NCBI GenBank assembly: GCA_949298295.1
Contig: CASFWS010000046.1
Location: forward strand, 854-12,862
Direction: 5' to 3'
DNA from: an uncultured Bacillota bacterium
GTDB lineage: Bacteria; Bacillota_I; Bacilli_A; RFN20; CAG-826
Length of the DNA stretch: 12,009 bases
Shown: positions 6,162 to 12,009 of the stretch, one piece after another
Layout: every line of letters starts with the position of its first letter
Numbering within the stretch: the stretch's first letter is position 1
Notes under the pieces: generated by a model
What the model was told of the DNA's origin: nothing
Databases searched by the model: none
What the model saw: only the letters and a program-made list of their open reading frames with translations
Position numbers and translations under genes: made by a program

Positions 6162-7900
6162 TCAAGCCTTCTTGTCGGTGAAGTCGGCGTCGACGACGTC
6201 GTCGGGGTTCGACCCCGGGGCGGCTTGGCCCTGGTCGCCGCTTCCGGACGCGCCTTGGGCGCCTCCGGCCTGGGCGGCCTTGGCGGCCATGTCCTCGAGG
6301 CGGCCGACGATCTCGCGGAGCTTCTCGACGTTGTCGGAGCTGATGGCTCCCTGCGCTTCGTCGCGGAGGGCGATCATGTCGTTCTTCGTTTTTTCGTCGA
6401 GGCTACTGCCCTGCTCGACGAGGACCTTGTTGATCTCGTCGACGTAGGTCTGGGCCTTGTTCTTGACCTCGGCATCGTCCTTCCGCTTCTGGTCGGCGGC
6501 TTTGTTGTCCTCGGCCTCCTTGATCATCCGGTCGATGTCTTCCTTCGAGAGGCCGTTGCTCCCGGAAATGGTGATGTCGGTGCTCTTGCCGGAGTCGAGG
6601 TCCTTGGCGCTCACCTTGACGATGCCGTTGACGTCAATGGAGAAGGTAACCTCGATTCGCGGCGTGCCGCGCGGGGCGGCCTTGATCCCGGAGAGGGTGA
6701 AGTGGCCGAGGAGCTTGTTGTCGTGGGCCATCGGGCGTTCGCCCTGATAGACCATGATGTCGACGGCCGGCTGGTTGTCCTGGGCCGTCGAGAAGATCTG
6801 CGACTTGGTCGTCGGGATCGTCGTGTTCCGCTCGATGAGCGGGGTCATGACGCCCCCGAGGGTCTCGATGCCGAGGGTCAGGGGGGTAACGTCGAGGAGG
6901 ACGACGTCCTTGACGTCCCCGGCGATGACGGCCCCTTGGATGGCCGCGCCGATCGAGACGGCCTCGTCGGGATTGACCGACATGTTCAGCCGGTGGCCGG
7001 TCACACTTTGGACCATTTCCTGGACGGCCGGCATCCTAATCGAGCCGCCGATCATGAGGACCTCGGAAATCTCGTTATAGCTGAGCCCGGCGTCGGACAT
7101 CGCCCGCTCCATCGGCTCCTTGCAGCGTTCGAGGAGGTTCCGGGTCATTTCCTGGAACTTGGCCCGGGTAAGGGTGCCCTCATAGTTGATCGGGCCGTTG
7201 GCCCCCATCCCGATGAAGGGAAGGGAGATCGTCGTCTCGACCGAGCTCGAGAGCTCGATCTTGGCCTTTTCGGCCGCGTCGAGGAAGCGCTGCTCGGCCA
7301 TCTTGTCGCTCAAATCGGCCCCGGTCTCGATCTTGATCTGAGCCCGGATCCAGTCGGCGATGGCGCGGTCCCAGTCGTCGCCCCCGAGGTTGGTGTCGCC
7401 AGCCGTCGAGAGGACCTGGAAGGTGCCGTCCCCGATGTCGAGGATCGAGACGTCGAGGGTGCCGCCCCCGAGGTCGAAGACGAGGACCTTGCCGCTTTTG
7501 TTGCTATCAAGGCCATAGGCGAGAAGTAGGCCGGGACGGTGATGACGGCCTTCTTGACCGGCTGGCCGAGGCTCTTCTCGGCGTAGCCCTTCATGTAGGA
7601 GAGGACCTTCGAGGAGATCTCCTGCGGGGTGAAGTCCTTGTTGAGGCAGGCGATGTGGAACTTCTCGGAGGTTCCCATCCGCCGCTTGGCGCTCCGGACG
7701 GTGTCCGGGGTGGTGATCATCTGCCGCGTGGCGGCGTTGCCGACGATTTCCTCCCCGCTCGCCTTGAAGGCGACGACCGAGGGGGTCGTGTTCGTGCCTT
7801 CGGGGTTGGGGATGACCTTGACCTTGCCGTCGGCTTGCATGTAAGAGATGACGGAGTTGGTGGTACCGAGGTCGATACCGACGATGATTTCCTTTGCCAT
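6162..7900 (-). pseudogene. dnaK: Chaperone DnaK (Hsp70), broken by an internal out-of-frame deletion
   Basis: DnaK is the ATP-driven Hsp70 chaperone. Frame 1 runs from ATG 7900 (IDLGTTNS at 9-16; KRRMG with the catalytic-loop lysine; ITVPAYF at about 120-126). At 7522-7520 the sequence jumps into another frame. That frame reads AYGLDSNKSGK, then VFDLGGGTLDVSIL, GGSIRMPAVQ and the substrate-binding domain, down to DDVVDADFTDKKA and TGA at 6164-6162. About 31 residues expected between YF and AYGLD are replaced by 2 nt, so about 91 nt are missing; the lost part includes NEPTAAAL. Staying in frame 1 adds 69 unrelated residues and ends near 7310. With the gap filled, the protein would be about 609 residues, normal for DnaK. 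The rest of the gene is well conserved, so the lesion is recent or an assembly error. GAAAGGAGAA precedes the start. Confidence 0.93.
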
Positions 7901-7919
7901 ATCGATGTTCTCCTTTCGC

Positions 7920-8546
7920 TTAGGCTTCGCTCGGCTTGACGGCCTTCGGAGCCTCTTCTTCTTTCTTTTCGTCCGCTTTCTTTCCGTAGACGCTCACCAT
8001 GGCCGGGCGGACCATCCGGTCGTGGAGGCGGTAGCCCTTGGCCAGGAGCTTGGCGATCTTCCCTTCCTCCCCGCCCTCGACGAGGTCGACGGCGTGCATG
8101 GAGGAGGCATCGAAGAGGTCGCCTTCCTTCGGGGCGATTTCGCTCACCCCTTCCTGCTCTAGGGAGCTGCGGATCTGGTTGTAGATGTATTGGAAGCCGA
8201 CGCGGTAATTGCGGGCTTCCTCGCCGTTGGGGACGGCCTCGAGGGCAATGTGGAAGCTATCGAGGGCCGGGATAAGGGAGCCGAGGAACCCTTCGCTACG
8301 GTAGCGAAGGGCCGTCCGGTGGTCTTCCTCGAGGGATTTCCGGAGGTTCTGGGTGTCGGCCAGGGAAGTGTAATAGAGGTTCTTCCACTTGGCGGCCTCT
8401 TCCTCGGCCGCCTTCAGTCTTTCCTCGAGGCTTTGCCCCTCCCCTTCGGGGCTTCCGCCTTCCTCTTCCCCGAGGAGTTCGTCTTCCTCGTCGAGGGGCT
8501 TTCCTTCGCCGGGGTCGGCTGCTTTTTCCTGCTTTGCTTCGTCCAC
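7920..8546 (-). CDS. grpE: Nucleotide exchange factor GrpE
   Basis: This 208-residue protein releases ADP from DnaK and acts as a dimer. An acidic, disordered N-terminus (1-40, DEEDELLGEEEGG) leads into a long coiled coil (about 40-105, EERLKAAEEEAAKWKNLYY…). The beta-wing head carries the family signature at about 144-187 (FDASSMHAVD…EEGKIAKLLAKGYRLHDRMVRPAMVSV). A charged tail KADEKKEEEAPKAVKPSEA follows. The start is GTG at 8546-8544, behind AAAGGAGAT (8563-8555). That places its first 133 nt inside the 3' end of hrcA as annotated here. The stop lies 19 nt before dnaK, with the dnaK ribosome site between them. It is the second gene of the CIRCE-controlled operon. Confidence 0.95.
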   Translation of the reverse strand: MDEAKQEKAADPGEGKPLDEEDELLGEEEGGSPEGEGQSLEERLKAAEEEAAKWKNLYYTSLADTQNLRKSLEEDHRTALRYRSEGFLGSLIPALDSFHIALEAVPNGEEARNYRVGFQYIYNQIRSSLEQEGVSEIAPKEGDLFDASSMHAVDLVEGGEEGKIAKLLAKGYRLHDRMVRPAMVSVYGKKADEKKEEEAPKAVKPSEA

Positions 8547-9565
8547 GCTTCGCTATCTCCTTTCTGATTGAAATAACTGTCGAGCTGCTCCGCGAAATAG
8601 CGGAGGGTGGCCAGGGCCTTGTTGTAGTCCATCCGCGTCGGGCCGAGGAGGGTCAAACTCACGGCGTTGCTACCGGGGACCTTCACGTCGGTCGAGAGGA
8701 TCGACATCTCGTTTTTGGCCCCGTGGCCGATCGAGACGTCGATGCCGCCGATCTTCCTCTTGCTCAATTTGGAGAGCCGGTTCTCGAGGCCGTCGGGATG
8801 GGCGAGGGCCTTCATCAGCTCCTTCATCGCTTCCGGGTCCTGGAACTCGGGCTGGCTGAGGAGGGCATCGGCCCCGTAGACGGAGCCGCGGCTCCCCGAG
8901 AGGGCGGCGAGGGCGCTATAGAGGAAGTCGTAGATCATCTCCTGGCCGAGGAGGTAGTCGACGAGGATCGACTTCATCGCCTCCATCTTGGCCCCGAGTT
9001 CCCCGACCGGGGTTCCCCTTAGGCGCTCGTCGAGGAGGCCGACGGCTTTCTGGACGGCCTCGATCCCCGGAGTTTCGTCGAGGACGAACGTCTTGTTCTC
9101 CACGTATCCCCCGTCGGTCACGAAGATGGCCGAAGCCGTCGTTTTGCTGAGGGGGATGAGCTGAACGGAGACGAGCCTTTCCTCGCTCGTCCCTTGGCCG
9201 AGGACGGCCGAGGCGAGGTTGGTCATCTCGGAAAGCACCTTGCAAGAGCTTTCCATGACCTCCTCGATCGACTTCCGCTTTTCCCCGAGGACGGTTTGAA
9301 GAGCGTTCTTGGCTTGCTCGTCGACGCTCCCTTGGCTGAGGTGCTCGACGTAGTAGCGATAGCCGGCCGTCGTCGGGATCCGCCCGCCCGAGGTATGGGG
9401 CTTTTCGATGTAGCCGTCGGCTTCGAGGGAGTTCATCTCGCTCCTGATCGTCGCCGAGCACACCTCGAGGCGGTAGGTCTCCAAAAGGGTCTTCGAGGCG
9501 ACGGGCTGGTGCGTCTTGATGAATTCCTCGACTATGAGTTTCAGGATTTCGTCGCGCCTGGTCAT
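8414..9565 (-). CDS. hrcA: Heat-inducible transcription repressor HrcA with a long basic tail
   Basis: HrcA binds CIRCE and represses chaperone operons; GroEL helps it fold. The N-terminal winged helix (about 1-75) reads TRRDEILKLIVEEFIKTH, then QPVASKTLLE and GRIPTTAGYRYYVE, all family hallmarks. The GAF-like and dimerisation regions follow, ending at ALATLRYFAEQLDSY (about 317-331), where family members usually stop (340-350 residues). Here the frame stays open to residue 383, adding a basic tail (KQSRKKQ…GKRKAEAPKGRGKASRKD) that overlaps grpE by 133 nt. I start at ATG 9565-9563, because AAAGGAGG (9581-9574) is 8 nt upstream. An in-frame TTG at 9586 would include that site in the coding region. 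The gene is first in its operon and autoregulated through the CIRCE at 9626-9652. Core function is certain; the tail is not. Confidence 0.93.
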   Translation of the reverse strand: MTRRDEILKLIVEEFIKTHQPVASKTLLETYRLEVCSATIRSEMNSLEADGYIEKPHTSGGRIPTTAGYRYYVEHLSQGSVDEQAKNALQTVLGEKRKSIEEVMESSCKVLSEMTNLASAVLGQGTSEERLVSVQLIPLSKTTASAIFVTDGGYVENKTFVLDETPGIEAVQKAVGLLDERLRGTPVGELGAKMEAMKSILVDYLLGQEMIYDFLYSALAALSGSRGSVYGADALLSQPEFQDPEAMKELMKALAHPDGLENRLSKLSKRKIGGIDVSIGHGAKNEMSILSTDVKVPGSNAVSLTLLGPTRMDYNKALATLRYFAEQLDSYFNQKGDSEAWTKQSRKKQPTPAKESPSTRKTNSSGKRKAEAPKGRGKASRKD

Positions 9566-9573
9566 CGTTCGGG

Positions 9574-9581
9574 CCTCCTTT
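9574..9581 (-). promoter_or_regulatory. Ribosome binding site that fixes the hrcA start
   Basis: AAAGGAGG on the minus strand lies 8 nt before ATG 9565-9563. It rules against the in-frame TTG at 9586-9584, whose reading frame would run through this site and which has no comparable site of its own. Confidence 0.85.
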
Positions 9582-9610
9582 GGCAATCCCCTTCCCGGGG
9601 TGCTAGACCT

Positions 9611-9638
9611 ATTATAGGAATGCCCTTAGCACTGTCAA
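9611..9638 (-). promoter_or_regulatory. Consensus sigma-A promoter of the hrcA-grpE-dnaK-dnaJ operon
   Basis: Perfect TTGACA (9638-9633) and perfect TATAAT (9616-9611) on the minus strand are separated by 16 nt. Transcription would start near 9604, about 39 nt before the hrcA ATG. The -35 box lies inside the CIRCE operator, so bound HrcA would block RNA polymerase directly. Confidence 0.92.
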
Positions 9639-9652
9639 CATTCGAGTGCTAC
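9626..9652 (-). promoter_or_regulatory. CIRCE operator (HrcA binding site)
   Basis: On the plus strand TTAGCACTG, nine spacer bases and GAGTGCTAC match the CIRCE consensus TTAGCACTC-N9-GAGTGCTAA at 8 of 9 positions in each arm. It sits directly upstream of hrcA, as in other Bacillota, and overlaps the -35 box. The two deviations are the innermost base of one arm and the outermost base of the other. I saw no second copy in the window. Confidence 0.95.
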
Positions 9653-9670
9653 ATTTTTCCAAGGGCAACG

Positions 9671-9692
9671 AAAAAAGGGGCCGCCGCCCCTT
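9671..9692 (-). terminator. Intrinsic terminator after the RDD-family gene
   Basis: On the minus strand AAGGGGC (9692-9686), a GGCG loop and GCCCCTT (9681-9675) form a 7-bp stem followed by four further T residues (9674-9671). The last A of the TGA stop begins the stem. It insulates the heat-shock operon from the upstream genes. Confidence 0.88.
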
Positions 9693-10099
9693 CAATCCCG
9701 AAGAAGGATCGTCCCGGCCAGCTTGTCGGAGAGGGTCCTTTCGCTATGAAGGTAGAAAAGGCTCAGCCCCGAGCAAACGGCCACCGGGAGGAGGGCATCC
9801 ACCGCCGATTTCAAGAAGGCCTCGCGGGTCCCGGCCGGCGTGCCGTCTTCCTTTTTGAGGGAAAGGGAACAAAGGGCGAGGCCGAGGGTCTTTCCCCGGC
9901 TGAGGGAAAGGGAGGCGAAGGAAAGAAGAAAGAAGGAAAGCGGCTCGATGAGCAAGGATAGGAAGAAGGTGGCCACCGGCGGGAAGGAAGGCGGGAAGAA
10001 AAGCCACCCAAGGGCGAAAAAGAGGGCGGCAAGAAGAAGCGGCAAGAGGAGGTCGATGGTATAGGAGAGGGCTCTACGCCCGGGAGAAGGCAGTTTCAT
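9692..10099 (-). CDS. RDD-family membrane protein
   Basis: This 135-residue protein shows the RDD pattern. An arginine and aspartate lie in the first helix (GRRALSYTID, Arg8/Arg9 and Asp16). KTLGLALCSLSLKKEDGTP (about 70-88) is the conserved central loop. A final ERTLSDKLAGTILL (about 120-133) supplies the second Asp. Three membrane segments are visible at about 14-36, 42-66 and 95-117. RDD proteins are a large family; a few members are linked to Na+/H+ exchange and most have no known role. The ATG immediately follows the hemW TAG with no gap (TAGATG) and without an obvious ribosome site, so translation probably depends on coupling to hemW. A terminator begins at its stop codon. Confidence 0.88.
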   Translation of the reverse strand: MKLPSPGRRALSYTIDLLLPLLLAALFFALGWLFFPPSFPPVATFFLSLLIEPLSFFLLSFASLSLSRGKTLGLALCSLSLKKEDGTPAGTREAFLKSAVDALLPVAVCSGLSLFYLHSERTLSDKLAGTILLRD

Positions 10100-11197
10100 C
10101 TATAGGTCATTGTAGAGGCGTAGAAGGACGCGGTCTAGGAGGTTCATCCCCCGCGGAGTCGGCTTTACGCTCGACCCCTCGAGGAGGAGGAGCCCCTCCT
10201 TTGAAAGCTCTTCGAAGGAGGAAGCGAACTCCTCTAGGAAAGAGCCCCCGCACTTCCTTTCGTAGGAAGAGAGGGAAAAGCCCTCGGCGAGGCGGAGGTT
10301 GGCCAAAAGGAAGTACTCCCGCTCCGCTCGGGCGTCGACTTTTTCCTCGCTCCGGGGCGCCTTATTGAGGTAAGGGACGAGCAAGGAGGGGTTGACGTAG
10401 CGCCTCCCGTCCTCGTAGCCGGCCGCCCCCATCCCGATGCCGACGTATTCCTCGTCCTTCCAGTAGGTCAGGTTGTGGCGCGAGGGAAAGCCCGGGCGGG
10501 CGAAGCTCGAGATCTCGTAGCGGGAATAGCCATGCCGCCCGGCCTCTTCCTCGATGAGGGCAAGATGCTCGGCAAGGACCTCGTCGGCCCCTTCGCGGAT
10601 CCCTTTCCGGAAAAGGGGCATCCCCTCGTGGATCTCGAGAGAATAGGCCGAGAAGTGCGTCGGGGAAAGGGAGAGGAGGGAAGCGAGATCGAAAGCGACC
10701 TCGTCGAGCGTTTCCCCGGGGAGCCCGTAGATGAGGTCGAGGCTCAGGTTGGTAATCCCTGCCGCCCTTAGGCAGTCCACCGCCCGGGCGACCGTAGGGA
10801 AGTCGTGCCGCCGCCCGAGGAAGGAAAGGGTCAGGGGCCGGGCCGACTGCATCCCCATCGAGACGCGGTTCACCCCGTATCTTGAAAGGAGGGCGGCTAG
10901 CTCTTGCCCGACGTCCTCGGGGTTAGCCTCGAAGGTCCACTCGGCCCCCGGGGCGAGGAGTTCCCTAATCCGCCCGAGGAGGGAGGAAAGAAGGTCGAAA
11001 GGAAGGCAGGAAGGGGTCCCCCCGCCGATATAGGCTGTCTTAAAAGAGGAAGGGGGAAAAGGCGCGAGGTCCTCAAGCAGGCGCCCGACGTAAGAAAAGG
11101 CCCAATCGGGCCTTAGGACGCTTCGGGGGAACGAGCAATAGGCGCAGAGATTCCGGCAGAAGGGAACGTGTATGTAGAGGGAGCGGGCGTTACTTAT
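10100..11197 (-). CDS. hemW: Heme chaperone HemW (radical SAM, HemN-like); start uncertain
   Basis: HemW is a radical-SAM protein that binds heme and hands it to membrane enzymes; it is not a true coproporphyrinogen dehydrogenase. The motif IHVPFCRNLCAYCSF gives CX3CX2C, with Phe where HemN has a fourth Cys, so HemW is favoured. Further hallmarks are YIGGGTPS, FEANPEDV, GVNRVSMGMQSA, LDLIYGLPGET, and a C-terminal HemN_C-like domain (YFLLANLRLAEGFSL…). Neither ATG, GTG nor TTG lies at the expected N-terminus. The best position is ATA at 11197-11195, nine codons before HVPFC, inside the overlap with the upstream stop. With it the protein has 365 residues, a normal length. A frame-open ATG at 11362 adds 55 residues lying wholly in the upstream gene and reading as a shadow. 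Upstream of hrcA is the usual place for hemW in Bacillota. Confidence 0.88.
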   Translation of the reverse strand: MSNARSLYIHVPFCRNLCAYCSFPRSVLRPDWAFSYVGRLLEDLAPFPPSSFKTAYIGGGTPSCLPFDLLSSLLGRIRELLAPGAEWTFEANPEDVGQELAALLSRYGVNRVSMGMQSARPLTLSFLGRRHDFPTVARAVDCLRAAGITNLSLDLIYGLPGETLDEVAFDLASLLSLSPTHFSAYSLEIHEGMPLFRKGIREGADEVLAEHLALIEEEAGRHGYSRYEISSFARPGFPSRHNLTYWKDEEYVGIGMGAAGYEDGRRYVNPSLLVPYLNKAPRSEEKVDARAEREYFLLANLRLAEGFSLSSYERKCGGSFLEEFASSFEELSKEGLLLLEGSSVKPTPRGMNLLDRVLLRLYNDL

Positions 11198-11630
11198 CTT
11201 CGCTTTCCGCCTTCTTTTGGGCTTCGAGGGCGGCCTCGCTTTCCTCAGGGTGCTCGGCGGCGTAGCGTTCCATGGCGGCGAGGGCCGCCTCGTCCTCGAC
11301 CGGCCGGGTGGCCCGGGAGAGCTCTTCCTCGCTATAGTCCTTCTCGTCGAGGCGCTCGGCATCGGAGGCGAGCTCGCGGCTCGCTTCCTCGAGGAGCTCG
11401 TCGCGCTCCCCTTCGGCCCCGCCCTTATTCTCTTCGTCGGGATCGACGACGAGGCGCTTGACCTCCTCGGCGGCGATTTCCTCGGGGCTCTTCGGCTTCT
11501 CGTCGCTTTTGAAGAAGGGAACGTACTTCTTGATGAGGATGACGGCGAGGACGACGAGGGCGAAGATGACGACGATGAGGACAGTGATGACGATCGGATT
11601 GTCCAGGAAGCTGTCGTAGAGGTTGATCAT
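11190..11630 (-). CDS. Single-pass membrane protein with an acidic cytoplasmic tail, unknown function
   Basis: I do not recognise this 146-residue protein. A short N-terminus (MINLYDSFLDNP) precedes one strong hydrophobic helix (about 12-34, IVITVLIVVIFALVVLAVIL). A KKYVPFFK stop-transfer follows, then about 105 residues that are highly charged, Glu/Ala-rich and probably disordered or helical (EEASRELASDAERLDEKDYSEEEL…). The positive-inside rule puts the acidic part in the cytoplasm. The start is well supported by AGGGAGG 8 nt before ATG 11630-11628. It overlaps the upstream stop as ATGA, and its own stop overlaps the region where hemW must start. Such bitopic acidic proteins can be scaffolds or division-associated, but nothing here shows that. 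Confidence 0.8.
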   Translation of the reverse strand: MINLYDSFLDNPIVITVLIVVIFALVVLAVILIKKYVPFFKSDEKPKSPEEIAAEEVKRLVVDPDEENKGGAEGERDELLEEASRELASDAERLDEKDYSEEELSRATRPVEDEAALAAMERYAAEHPEESEAALEAQKKAESEDK

Positions 11631-12009
11631 TTGCTAGACCTCCCTTTCAAGACGGGAGTATAGACGAATTTGTTCTTGACTTGGAGTTTTTCGTAGTAGC
11701 CGAGGGCGGCGAGCTTGTCCATCGAGGTGCGGGCCGTCTCGTAGGCCACCCGGGCGTAGGCCTTGAACTGCTGGATCGAGTAATAGCGCCCCATCGTGCA
11801 GTGGGTCGAAAGGAAGCTGGCCTGCTTCTTGCTGAGGGAGGGGTTCGTCTCGAGGAGGTACATCATGTACTCCTTGGCTTCCCGCTCGCTGAGGCGCTGG
11901 GGCTCGAGGACGAGGCTCCTTTCCCCGGCCATCTCCTCGGGGGCGATGACGCGCGTGGGCTCGAGGGTCGTCCGCCCCGGGGCTTTCCGCGGGCGCGGGG
12001 CCTCTTTCT
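11627..12009 (-). CDS. C-terminal part of a winged-helix-containing protein (possibly Fic-like); N-terminus outside the window
   Basis: The frame is open from the window edge to TGA at 11629-11627, so this is the 3' end of a longer gene; the ATG at 11932 is internal at best. The visible 127 codons start with a Pro/Arg-rich linker (about 30 residues). A helical segment REAKEYMMYLLETNPSLSKK follows. The last 60 residues read like a small winged helix: YYSIQQFKAYARVAYETARTS is the helix-turn-helix, and YYEKLQVKNKFVYTPV is the wing. The pattern 'S/A-YETAR…L…LG…KFVY' resembles the C-terminal winged helix of many Fic AMP-transferase proteins. The Fic core (HPFxxGNG motif) would lie outside the window, so this stays a suggestion. 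Replication or transcription regulators with a similar fold are alternatives. The stop overlaps the next start as ATGA. Confidence 0.6.
   Translation of the reverse strand, partial: KEAPRPRKAPGRTTLEPTRVIAPEEMAGERSLVLEPQRLSEREAKEYMMYLLETNPSLSKKQASFLSTHCTMGRYYSIQQFKAYARVAYETARTSMDKLAALGYYEKLQVKNKFVYTPVLKGRSSK

Noticed and set aside
7310..7519. Out-of-frame tail (Ser/Arg-rich) after DnaK residue 127 as a real protein end
   Set aside because: It is the shifted reading of the conserved DnaK phosphate-binding region; the correct frame resumes at 7520.
5260..7529. Long plus-strand open frames opposite dnaJ and dnaK (5260-6447, 6225-7529), and similar ones opposite mtaB (265-909, 991-1683) and the rsmE region (1793-2866)
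   Set aside because: They mirror confident minus-strand genes, have biased low-complexity translations (Val/Asp/Gly/Arg), no family motifs and no ribosome sites. GC-rich codon use makes such shadows common.
7300..7540. Programmed frameshift in dnaK instead of a lesion
   Set aside because: About 31 conserved residues are missing as well as the frame being changed, so a ribosomal slip could not restore the protein.
11198..11362. 55-residue N-terminal extension of hemW from ATG 11362
   Set aside because: It lies wholly inside the acidic membrane protein gene, reads as a Ser/Pro/Arg-rich shadow, and HemW proteins have no such extension.
1..12009. Alternative genetic code (AGG, CGG or TGA reassigned), as known in some uncultured Bacilli
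   Set aside because: AGG encodes the conserved Arg of DnaK GGS-I-R-MP, CGG the conserved Arg of AKR and IER-N, Trp is TGG (DnaJ KWWG), and TGA ends dnaK, hrcA, rsmE and others.
1..12009. tRNA, rRNA, riboswitch, CRISPR array, insertion sequence or integrase
   Set aside because: I saw no cloverleaf, repeat-spacer pattern, transposase-like protein or terminal inverted repeat; the intergenic gaps are all short and explained by promoters, terminators and CIRCE.

Overview
The window is a GC-rich bacterial chromosome segment in which every gene I can support reads on the minus strand, so transcription runs from high to low coordinates. The order hemW – hrcA – grpE – dnaK – dnaJ – (…) – rsmE – (…) – mtaB is the classic Bacillota order (compare the hemW-hrcA-grpE-dnaK-dnaJ-prmA-rsmE-mtaB cluster of Bacillus). 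CIRCE/HrcA control, strong AGGAGG ribosome sites, TTGACA/TATAAT promoters and a Bacillus-type guanine deaminase agree with this. The window therefore suggests a GC-rich, probably uncultured member of the Bacilli or a neighbouring Bacillota class; the exact lineage is inference. The standard code fits: TGA serves as a stop, and CGG and AGG fall at conserved arginines.

Layout in transcription order. (1) 12009-9671: the open end of a winged-helix-type gene (possibly the C-terminus of a Fic-like protein), a one-helix membrane protein with an acidic tail, hemW, and an RDD-family membrane protein. These are packed with overlapping or abutting ends and close with an intrinsic terminator. (2) 9652-4942: the heat-shock operon hrcA-grpE-dnaK-dnaJ. 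A CIRCE operator is fused to a near-perfect promoter in front, and a terminator built into the end of dnaJ closes it. dnaK is broken in this sequence: about 91 nt are missing inside the ATPase domain and the frame shifts. (3) 4930-475: a second unit with its own candidate promoter. It holds an unknown two-helix membrane protein, a guanine deaminase, a zinc-ribbon/TM2 membrane protein, rsmE, an unknown 264-residue protein and mtaB, nearly all coupled by overlaps. prmA, normally found between dnaJ and rsmE, is absent. (4) 432-149: rpmF (zinc-type L32) with its own promoter and terminator. (5) 102-1: the first 34 codons of deoC.

The genes serve protein folding under stress (HrcA, GrpE, DnaK, DnaJ), ribosome and tRNA maturation (RsmE, MtaB, L32) and purine/deoxyribose salvage (guanine deaminase, DeoC), with several small membrane proteins of unknown role between them. 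I found no mobile element, CRISPR array, tRNA or rRNA, and no gene-free stretch longer than about 130 bases. I found no convincing new multi-gene system. The items most worth a second look are the dnaK lesion, the long hrcA/grpE overlap, the missing standard start of hemW, and the two unknown genes embedded in the rsmE-mtaB unit.
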